NCBI GenBank assembly: GCA_016194725.1 | Contig: JACQAW010000125.1 | Location: 1-20,664 of the forward strand | From: Deltaproteobacteria bacterium | GTDB taxonomy: Bacteria > Bdellovibrionota > UBA1018 > UBA923 | Direction: 5' to 3' | Length of the DNA: 20,664 nucleotides | Shown: positions 14,771 to 20,664 of the stretch, piece after piece | How the letters are laid out: every line of letters begins with the position of its first letter | Numbering within the stretch: position 1 is the stretch's first letter | The notes under the pieces: model-generated | Databases searched by the model: none | Told to the model about the DNA's origin: nothing | The model's input: only the letters and a program-made list of their open reading frames with translations | Position numbers and translations under genes: made by a program

Positions 14771-15814
14771 ATGGACCCCGGAATGGTCAGCGTCATCATC
14801 CCCACCTATAACCGGGCCCGCTTCATCGAAGAAGCGGTGGACAGCGTGCTGGGCCAGACCTATCCCAACTTCGAGGTCCTCATTATCGACGATGGGTCGA
14901 CAGATGCCACTCGCGACCTGATTCAGAGGCGGTACGGCAGCGACACCCGGGTTCGATACATTTATAAGGAAAACGGCGGCGTCTCGTCGGCGCGAAATCG
15001 CGCGTTTCCGGAAGCGCGCGGCGAATTTTTCGCATTTCTGGATTCCGACGACCTATGGCATCCGGAAAAGCTGGCGTTGCAGCTCGAAGGGTTGCGGCTC
15101 ACGCCGCAGGCCGGGATGATCTGGAGCGACATGGCAGCAATTGACGGGGCGGGAAAAGTTCTCTGCCCCCGCTACCTGACCGTGATGTATGAGAACTACG
15201 TGCGCTTTCCGGATAAAAAAGACCTCTTTTCAGAGGAAACAAAAACCTCCTACGGATCGGCTCTTTACTCAGGAAATATTTTCTCGCAGATGGTACTGGG
15301 CAACCTGGTGCACACATCCACCGTGCTCCTGCGCCGGGAGCGCGCGCTGCAGACGGGAATCTTTCGTGAAGACTATCGCCGCGGCGGCGAGGACTACGAC
15401 TTTCACCTGCGAGCCTGCCGCCTGGGGCCTGTGGCGTTTACCGATGCCGTAACGATTAAATACCGGGTCGAACTGGAAGATCAGCTTACGAACAAGGACA
15501 ATCATGTCGCCATGGCCATGGCGTTCCTCAGTACCTTGCTGCGCACCATCGAAAACGAAAGAGCGCAGATCAAGCTTACGGATACCGAGATCGAGCAGTG
15601 CCTGGCCGATGCCTATGCGTGGATCGGGCGCGAGAATCTTGCACTGGGGCGCGTGGTCGAGGCGCGTAAATATCTGATGATGAGCTTCGGTGTCATGCCC
15701 TGGCAGACCCAGAACAGAAAACTACTGGCTCTCTCTTTCGCACCCGAACGTCTTGGCGCCCCGATAGTGAAAATACTTCGCCACGCCCGTAGGCTTGCCC
15801 GCACCCGCAGATAG
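14771..15814 (+). CDS. Family 2 glycosyltransferase
   Basis: A 347-residue GT2 enzyme with a GT-A fold that transfers a sugar from a nucleotide-sugar donor. VSVIIPTYNR (6-15) opens the Rossmann-like domain. Asp40-Asp41 (IIDDGSTD) binds the nucleotide, and Asp91-Ser-Asp93-Asp94 (FLDSDDLWHP) is the DXD metal site. ENGGVSSARNR (67-77) is the usual acceptor-side segment. GGEDYDFHLRA near 205-215 is likely to contain the ED motif of the catalytic base. The C-terminal 90 residues are helical and family-specific. The start could be the ATG at 14771 or the one at 14783, which has a nearer GGA. It is cytoplasmic with no transmembrane helix and probably acts in cell-surface polysaccharide or glycolipid synthesis. 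The acceptor is unknown. Confidence 0.93.
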   Translation: MDPGMVSVIIPTYNRARFIEEAVDSVLGQTYPNFEVLIIDDGSTDATRDLIQRRYGSDTRVRYIYKENGGVSSARNRAFPEARGEFFAFLDSDDLWHPEKLALQLEGLRLTPQAGMIWSDMAAIDGAGKVLCPRYLTVMYENYVRFPDKKDLFSEETKTSYGSALYSGNIFSQMVLGNLVHTSTVLLRRERALQTGIFREDYRRGGEDYDFHLRACRLGPVAFTDAVTIKYRVELEDQLTNKDNHVAMAMAFLSTLLRTIENERAQIKLTDTEIEQCLADAYAWIGRENLALGRVVEARKYLMMSFGVMPWQTQNRKLLALSFAPERLGAPIVKILRHARRLARTRR

Positions 15815-15821
15815 GCCCTGT

Positions 15822-15848
15822 TTGACAATGGCTGCCGCTCCTTATAGA
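15822..15848 (+). promoter_or_regulatory. Candidate promoter of beta-helix/cytochrome gene
   Basis: A perfect TTGACA at 15822-15827 and TATAGA at 15843-15848 are separated by 15 bases, slightly short. They lie 40 bases before the ATG at 15888 in the gap after the glycosyltransferase gene. Confidence 0.35.
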
Positions 15849-15887
15849 TGACCAATACCTATATTTGGTTTACTCGAGGGTTAACAC

Positions 15888-18206
15888 ATGATCGCGTTGC
15901 TTCTCTTGGTCAGCTCCGCCTGGGCTCAGGATATTTCCGCGCCAACCGTCGTTCGAATCGCGCCCGGCTCCGATCTGCCTTATCGGCTGCAGACCGCGGT
16001 CATCCTGGCCCACCCCAACACGATCGTCGAGCTGCCCGAAGGACGCTTTGATTTTCTGGATGAGCTCGTCATTCGCACCTCGCACCTGACCTTGCGCGGC
16101 CAGGGCATGGACAAAACCATTCTTACCTTTCGCAAGCAGTTCAACGGCGGCCAGGGAGTGCTGGCCGGCGGCAATGCTTTCACGGTCGAAGACCTTGCCA
16201 TCGAAGACACGCCGGGTGATGCGCTCAAGATTTCAGGCGTCAACGGCGCCACCATTCGCCGGGTCCGCGTGGAATGGACGCGCGGCCCAAACCCCTCGAA
16301 CGGCAGCTATGGCTTATATCCCGTGCAGTCGCAGAATGTTTTGATCGAAGACTGCGTAGTGCGCGGGGCCTCGGATGCCGGCGTGTACGTGGGGCAGTCC
16401 CACAACATCATCGTGCGCCACAATCGCGCCGAGTATAATGTGGCGGGCATCGAGATCGAAAACTCGCAGCATGCCGACGTTTACGAAAATGTGTCGACCC
16501 ACAATGCGGCGGGCATTCTGGTGTTCGATCTTCCGGATCTCCTGATCAAGAACGGCGGACACACCCGAGTATTCAACAACCAGATCATCGAAAACAACAC
16601 CGGCAACTTCGCGCCCAAAGGCAATATCGTCGGCATCGTGCCCGGCGGCACCGGCTTCATGGCCATGGCAAATCGCGACATCGAGGTTTTCGGCAACGAG
16701 ATCCGGGGCCACAAGCTGGCAAGCATTGCCCTGACCAGCTACCTGGTCAGCGAGCTGCCTATCAATGACAAGCTCTACAATCCCATTCCCCGCCGCATCA
16801 ATATTCACGACAACCACGTTGAAAAAATGCACGGCTTTCATATCAACTTTGGCAGCAAGATCGACTTCCTCATCAATGCCCTGTTTTTTCTGCAGGGCAA
16901 GCGCGTGGCCGACATTCTTTACGACGGTATCGGCGAAACTTACAACGGTGCGCACGGCCTGCCCGACGACGACCGCATCTGCCTTGGCAACAATGTCGCG
17001 GCCAAAGGCAAGCCTTCGCGTTTCGGCAACCTGCAGCTGGCAAACTCGCACTGGTACCTGCCGTTTCCAGGCGGCCCCGTGCTGACCAAGCTTGCGCCGC
17101 ATGCCTGCCAGCATGCCGCAATTCCCGCCGTTGCTTTGGATGAGCCGCTGCCGGTGCCCGTAAGCCTGCCCGACCCGGCTCCGGAGGTGATTGCCGCGCT
17201 TTGCAGTATGCCAGTGGTCAGCGGTCCCAACTGGGCTGCCCTGGCCGCGGTAAACTGCCCGCAGCTTTCGCAGTATCGGCTGTTTAGCGACGCAACCGAC
17301 CCCACCCGCGACACGCGCGGCGGCGTTGAGTACGACCTGACCACGCCGTTGTTTTCAGATTACTCGACCAAACATCGTTTCATTTTCACTCCGCCATTTA
17401 CGAAGGCGGTTTATAGCGCCGACGACGCATTTGATTTTCCAGTCGGAACGGTCATCGCGAAAACGTTTGGCTTCGGAGTACCCGAGCGCGTCGTGGAAAC
17501 GCGCCTGCTCGTGCATCGGGCCGAGGGTTGGGTGGGCCTGCCCTATGTCTGGCGCGATAACCGTGCCGATGCCGATTTGTCGTTGGGCGGTGGCCTGACC
17601 GATCTGGCTTTCAATGATGGCCAGCATGCCGTTCAAACCCGCTACCCCATTCCCAGCGCAAACCAGTGCATCACCTGTCATGCCGCTGGCAGCGATGGCA
17701 TGCAGCCCATTGGCCCGAAAGCGCGACTGTTGAACAGGGATCACGACTTTGCGAGTGGCCGCTCGAATCAGCTGACCGAGTGGACCAGGCTGGGCATTCT
17801 GGATGGAGCTCCGGCCGACCCCACCAAGGCGCCTCGCCTTCCGGTGTGGAACGACCCCAGGGACGGTACCGTCGCGCAACGCGCCCGTGCGTATCTGGAA
17901 GTGAACTGCGCCCACTGCCACAGCATGACGGGCCTGGCGCGCAACACTGGCCTGTTTCTGGGTGCCGACGTCACGAATGAAACGGCGATGGGCATCTGCA
18001 AGCCGCCAATCGCCGCAGGCATTGGCGCAGGCAACCTGCTTTTCGACATCGTGCCCGGCAAGCCCAGGAAATCGATCATGGTGTTTCGCCTGAATTCGGT
18101 GCACGCAAAAGTGAAGATGCCGCAAATCGGCCGTAGCGTGATTCACACCGAAGGACGGGACCTCGTTGCTCAGTGGATTAAGGGAATGAAGGGCGGCTGC
18201 AAGTAG
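15888..18206 (+). CDS. Exported fusion: parallel beta-helix domain plus SO2930-family dihaem cytochrome c
   Basis: A 772-residue protein with GAGGG before the ATG at 15888 and a short signal peptide ending SerAlaTrpAla (about 1-13, with no basic residue in the n-region). Residues about 30-330 are a right-handed parallel beta-helix: LRGQGMDKTILTF, then repeats such as NVLIEDCVVRGASDAGVYVGQSHN, NIIVRHN, ADVYENV, IEVFGNEI and INIHDNHV. Residues about 440-772 match the SO2930-like dihaem c-type cytochrome family (TIGR03806), with GGVEYDLTTPLFSDYSTKH at 478-496. The haem-binding motifs are CITCH (594-598) and CAHCH (674-678), so c-type cytochrome maturation in the periplasm is expected. In other genomes these two families occur as neighbouring separate genes; here they are one reading frame joined by a Pro-rich linker (about 418-432). 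The electron partner and substrate are unknown. Confidence 0.85.
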   Translation: MIALLLLVSSAWAQDISAPTVVRIAPGSDLPYRLQTAVILAHPNTIVELPEGRFDFLDELVIRTSHLTLRGQGMDKTILTFRKQFNGGQGVLAGGNAFTVEDLAIEDTPGDALKISGVNGATIRRVRVEWTRGPNPSNGSYGLYPVQSQNVLIEDCVVRGASDAGVYVGQSHNIIVRHNRAEYNVAGIEIENSQHADVYENVSTHNAAGILVFDLPDLLIKNGGHTRVFNNQIIENNTGNFAPKGNIVGIVPGGTGFMAMANRDIEVFGNEIRGHKLASIALTSYLVSELPINDKLYNPIPRRINIHDNHVEKMHGFHINFGSKIDFLINALFFLQGKRVADILYDGIGETYNGAHGLPDDDRICLGNNVAAKGKPSRFGNLQLANSHWYLPFPGGPVLTKLAPHACQHAAIPAVALDEPLPVPVSLPDPAPEVIAALCSMPVVSGPNWAALAAVNCPQLSQYRLFSDATDPTRDTRGGVEYDLTTPLFSDYSTKHRFIFTPPFTKAVYSADDAFDFPVGTVIAKTFGFGVPERVVETRLLVHRAEGWVGLPYVWRDNRADADLSLGGGLTDLAFNDGQHAVQTRYPIPSANQCITCHAAGSDGMQPIGPKARLLNRDHDFASGRSNQLTEWTRLGILDGAPADPTKAPRLPVWNDPRDGTVAQRARAYLEVNCAHCHSMTGLARNTGLFLGADVTNETAMGICKPPIAAGIGAGNLLFDIVPGKPRKSIMVFRLNSVHAKVKMPQIGRSVIHTEGRDLVAQWIKGMKGGCK

Positions 18207-18260
18207 GACTCGGGGCATGAAAACACCAGTCTATGTCTCCGATCTGAATCTGCGATCTGG
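18207..18260. other. Convergent gap between cytochrome and EXORDIUM-like genes
   Basis: These 54 bases separate two converging stops. CGATCTGAATCTGCGATCTG contains a near-direct repeat but no stable hairpin or T-run, so no terminator is called. Confidence 0.4.
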
Positions 18261-19172
18261 TCAGTTCGACGAATAAGGGCCAGGAGCGCAGGCCGTAGTG
18301 GCATTGTCCCAAAGCTGCTGCAAAACATAAGTGCGATTTGCAGTGGTGAGCGTCGTATTCACCATCGCGCAAAGATCGCCGATTTCCTGACCGTCGGTGG
18401 TGTTCCACGCCTGCGGAAACGCGGGCTTGTCGCCAGGGGTCGGAAAGGCATCAGTAACCGCTTCGAGCAGCTCGTGCGAGGCAATGGACGTAGAGTTATT
18501 GAACGCGTTGCCATCGCTGCCGCAGCCAAAGCTGCAGGCGCCCGTGGCCACGTCGGGCAGAATCGCGTAAAAAACATCGCTGGCCGAACCGGCATCCTTG
18601 AAACCATCGTGATATCCGCAAAAACGCTGACAGGATACCGAACCGTCCGAGGCAGTGATCGTGATGCCCGGCGGAAAATGAATCATGTAAATGGAGTTCT
18701 CATCAGGGGCTGGAAGTTTTTTGTCGGCAATCTGTTTCGCAAGCTCGTTGCGCACGTCGGCGTCCGAGACATTGGTATTGGCGTTGTTGGGAGCAATGGT
18801 TACGGCGCCCGTATAAGAGCCCCGGCCAATGCGCTGGTTGGTGCCGTCGCGACCGTCAACCGCTTTGAGATTGGTGTTGTATTCGGACATCCAATCCATA
18901 TAGGTGCTATTGACCACCGAGGCGTAAAAACCGCCAATGCCCTGCTGTACATCCGCGTTGACGCCCTGACCCCAGAATACCGCCGTGACTTTGACGTTAC
19001 TCAGTACCTGTCCGCCATAATAGAGCAGCTTTTGTCCGTCCGTTGACGCCAGCTGCTGCTGGGCAAACATGTCTCTGATTGGAGCAGCACCGCGGACTGC
19101 GTGTGCCGGATCGGAAAAGGAAAGGCTGGCCAGGATCAGTGCGCAAATCGGGACGATGGTCTTGAACGTCAC
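18261..19172 (-). CDS. Exported EXORDIUM-like or metalloprotease-like protein
   Basis: A 303-residue exported protein. I choose a GTG start at 19172 because AGGGGG lies seven bases upstream and the next 25 residues form a clean signal peptide ending AlaHisAla. Conserved-looking blocks are VKVTAVFWGQGV (60-71), STYMDWMSEYNT (89-100), IYMIHFPPGITI (161-172), FCGYHDG (185-191), FYAILPDV (201-208), SIASHELLEAVTDAF (229-243) and GQEIGDLC (261-268). The FCGYH, ILPDV and GxEIGDxC pattern resembles the phosphate-induced protein 1/EXORDIUM group, while His233-Glu234-x-x-Glu237 resembles a zinc-protease helix in which the second histidine is replaced by Glu. Six of the mature cysteines would form disulfides. 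I cannot decide between a binding and a protease role. It has its own promoter and converges on the cytochrome fusion. Confidence 0.78.
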   Translation of the reverse strand: MTFKTIVPICALILASLSFSDPAHAVRGAAPIRDMFAQQQLASTDGQKLLYYGGQVLSNVKVTAVFWGQGVNADVQQGIGGFYASVVNSTYMDWMSEYNTNLKAVDGRDGTNQRIGRGSYTGAVTIAPNNANTNVSDADVRNELAKQIADKKLPAPDENSIYMIHFPPGITITASDGSVSCQRFCGYHDGFKDAGSASDVFYAILPDVATGACSFGCGSDGNAFNNSTSIASHELLEAVTDAFPTPGDKPAFPQAWNTTDGQEIGDLCAMVNTTLTTANRTYVLQQLWDNATTACAPGPYSSN

Positions 19173-19194
19173 AGTATACCCCCTAGGTTGGGAT

Positions 19195-19222
19195 ATAGTA
19201 AAACGGTCCTGGGAACTGTCAA
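19195..19222 (-). promoter_or_regulatory. Sigma-70-type promoter for EXORDIUM-like gene
   Basis: A perfect TTGACA (19217-19222) and TACTAT (19195-19200) are separated by 16 bases on the minus strand, 22 bases before the GTG start. This is the best-looking promoter in the window. Confidence 0.6.
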
Positions 19223-19239
19223 TACGACCGGCTATATTT

Positions 19240-20034
19240 CTAGAAGCGCCCGCCAACTCCAACGTACGCGGGCCCGATACTCACGTCCACGCTCGCGCGG
19301 TTTTTATCTTTCGGCGGCTCCTTGCCGTGCTTGAAAAGCTTGTAAAAACCACGGCCAATTTCGATTGCGCCACCCGCGGCCAGCGCACCCCAAAGAATTC
19401 GGTAGGGCAAACGCTGACTTTCGGTGGTGATGCCGAAATCATTCCAGGCTTTGACCGTGTCGTTGTCCGGGTTTTTGGTGAAGATGTCTTTGCTGAAATC
19501 GACCCATGCGCTCGTTGCCACGACCAGCAGCAGCAGCTGCAAATGTTTGTTCTCGGGATAAAAACCGGTTTCCAGCGCGGCGGTGTACGCCGCCATGACG
19601 GTAAGATCAGTGATTTTGGGGGCCATGTCCACGAACGCGTCCTGAGCCGGCGTGAACGTACCCTGCCAGCTGGTTTCGCCAAAGCGAATGCTGCCGTTGT
19701 ACATTTTGGGAATCAGGTCCATGCCCGTAACTTTGCCGCCCACGATAACCACTGCGAGCGCATGTGAGCCTTCGTGTTTGGCCACGCCCAGAATATATTC
19801 CGGAATGCTCATGGCCACGCCTTCAAGTACCAGCTGCAAAGCACCTGGCTCTTTTTTAACCGGCGCCGGCTGCGCGGCTGCCAGGTTTTCATAGCTGTTG
19901 GAAAGACCGGTGTCTATTGCCAGTGCCGAGCCCGCAACGTCATTTCCAAAAATGACGTCGTCATCGGCCTGAGGCGCATGCGAAAGCACGGCTGCAAGCG
20001 TAACCCCCGTAATGACTGACGACAGGATTCTCAT
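19240..20034 (-). CDS. Membrane protein with HExxH motif, peptidase-like (M50-like?)
   Basis: A 264-residue protein not assigned to a known family. It starts at the ATG at 20034, giving a signal-like hydrophobic N-terminus (about 1-20, possibly cleaved after Ala). From residue 64 there are hydrophobic stretches at about 65-82, 92-100, 143-155, 165-178 and 210-226. His87-Glu88-Gly-Ser-His91 (AKHEGSHALAV) is a metal-binding HExxH motif inside a hydrophobic helix, reminiscent of site-2 proteases of family M50. The third ligand is not evident; Asp143, Asp179 and Asp183 are candidates. The very C-terminus (VDVSIGPAYVGVGGRF) looks like a beta strand ending in Phe, an outer-membrane-type signal, which is unusual for a site-2 protease. 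The gene begins one base after the ATP-grasp stop, so the two are co-transcribed. Confidence 0.7.
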   Translation of the reverse strand: MRILSSVITGVTLAAVLSHAPQADDDVIFGNDVAGSALAIDTGLSNSYENLAAAQPAPVKKEPGALQLVLEGVAMSIPEYILGVAKHEGSHALAVVIVGGKVTGMDLIPKMYNGSIRFGETSWQGTFTPAQDAFVDMAPKITDLTVMAAYTAALETGFYPENKHLQLLLLVVATSAWVDFSKDIFTKNPDNDTVKAWNDFGITTESQRLPYRILWGALAAGGAIEIGRGFYKLFKHGKEPPKDKNRASVDVSIGPAYVGVGGRF

Positions 20035-20035
20035 C

Positions 20036-20664
20036 TTATTTCGCCAGCCGCGGATTTTCCGCGCGGCTGTGGGGAGCCAGGCGCCCACGAAAAAGGCGCG
20101 CAATATTGCTGAACAATGACTTCAGGCGCGAGCCGAAAAGAAATACCGTAGGCAAAGGGTCGCGCGATTCCCACGTGATATGCATACGATTGCGCACCAC
20201 CGAGATGCAAATGCGCCCAACCCAGGCCGCGACCTGAGGTGCCGAAACTTTGCGGTGGCGAATGGCATGCAGCAGGCCGAAAATATCGCCCACGATCCAG
20301 GCGGCCCTGCGACCCGGCTGGTACTGCGCCTGCTCGAGCCGAACCGAGTCGGCATCCACGAGCCCTGCGCGAACTTTCGCGCACTCCACGGCCAGCATCG
20401 GAAAATCGATGCCCAGGCGATAGGGCAACGCGCAGGTTGCGTCCAGCCGCGGGTTGATTTCAAGAAAGTAGGCTTTGCCCGTGCGGCTATCGAGCAGAAA
20501 CTGCACGCAGCCCACGCCCGTGTAACTTAATCGGCCGACGAGCTGCTCGCAGTACCCGCGCAGCTCGGCCGAGGGCGGTACCGATACGCCTTCAACACCA
20601 TAACCGCTGCCGTCGAGCACATCGGTGCGCAGCACCTTTTGCTGAAAGTAAGTGGTGAGCTTGC
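20036..20664 (-). CDS. ATP-grasp domain protein, C-terminal part (runs off window)
   Basis: The reading frame is open to the right edge at 20664, so only about 209 residues of the C-terminal part are seen; the GTG at 20635 is an internal codon, not the start. TGVGCVQFLLDSRTGKAYFLEINPRLDATCALPYRLGIDF is the ATP-grasp C-terminal signature. Its acidic Glu-Ile-Asn metal-binding residues (FLEINPR) match biotin carboxylase/carbamoyl-phosphate-synthase-like enzymes. The remaining 110 residues are a helical tail with a basic end. ATP-grasp enzymes join a carboxylate to an amine or thiol through an acyl phosphate. The substrate is unknown because the N-terminal part is missing. It is followed one base later by the HExxH membrane protein gene. 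Confidence 0.8.
   Translation of the reverse strand, partial: KLTTYFQQKVLRTDVLDGSGYGVEGVSVPPSAELRGYCEQLVGRLSYTGVGCVQFLLDSRTGKAYFLEINPRLDATCALPYRLGIDFPMLAVECAKVRAGLVDADSVRLEQAQYQPGRRAAWIVGDIFGLLHAIRHRKVSAPQVAAWVGRICISVVRNRMHITWESRDPLPTVFLFGSRLKSLFSNIARLFRGRLAPHSRAENPRLAK

Noticed and set aside
16314..17114. Long minus-strand open frame opposite the beta-helix domain
   Set aside because: It is a shadow caused by GC-rich codon positions; the plus strand has a recognisable domain, signal peptide and ribosome-binding site.
17355..18218. Long minus-strand open frame opposite the cytochrome domain
   Set aside because: The plus strand carries two haem motifs in a known family; the antisense frame has no recognisable features.
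12101..19172. A phosphate-response theme linking phnY/phnZ with the EXORDIUM (phosphate-induced protein 1) like gene
   Set aside because: The link rests only on a family name; the genes are several kilobases apart and no Pho-box-like repeat was seen.

Overview
The window is a gene-dense, GC-rich bacterial chromosome segment with short intergenic gaps. I see no tRNA, rRNA, CRISPR array, transposase or other mobile element. A TIGR02147/DUF4423-type regulator sits in ATGA overlap with a small exported protein. That pairing, plus many signal-peptide proteins of unknown function and a PilT-type ATPase, points to the Bdellovibrionota (Bdellovibrio/Oligoflexia relatives). This taxonomic guess is inference from gene content; no phylogenetic marker is present.

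Layout. 178-1035 is an unrecognised exported protein. 1056-2000 (minus) is a small unit of a YheU-family protein and a lipase-like alpha/beta hydrolase. It diverges from fadJ (2043-4145), a bifunctional enoyl-CoA hydratase/3-hydroxyacyl-CoA dehydrogenase. 4142-6291 (minus) is a three-gene operon: TIGR02147 regulator, exported Pro-Val-repeat protein, DUF4442 hotdog protein. Two perfect inverted repeats lie in the divergent region upstream of it. 6497-9901 encodes a very large exported beta-propeller protein. A strong RNA-type hairpin follows it, then an exported OB-like protein (10023-10799) and a PilT/PilU-family ATPase (10867-12081).

12101-13508 holds a divergent pair very like PhnZ (HD-domain mixed-valent di-iron oxygenase) and PhnY (Fe(II)/2-oxoglutarate dioxygenase). 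Together these oxidise 2-aminoethylphosphonate to glycine and phosphate. A multi-pass DUF1624/acyltransferase-type membrane protein (13505-14617, minus) converges on phnY, and a family 2 glycosyltransferase (14771-15814) diverges from it; the two could act together on a surface polysaccharide. 15888-18206 encodes an exported fusion of a parallel beta-helix with an SO2930-type dihaem cytochrome c. The right end, all on the minus strand, has an EXORDIUM-like or protease-like exported protein with its own good promoter, a membrane protein with an HExxH metal motif, and the C-terminal part of an ATP-grasp protein that runs off the window. The last two are one base apart and probably co-transcribed.

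Themes are cell-envelope and exported functions (at least seven exported or membrane proteins), fatty-acid oxidation and oxidative phosphonate use. The most unusual items are the compact phnY/phnZ pair without a transporter, the beta-helix/cytochrome fusion, the ATP-grasp plus HExxH membrane protein pair, and the dyad-rich region in front of the TIGR02147 operon.
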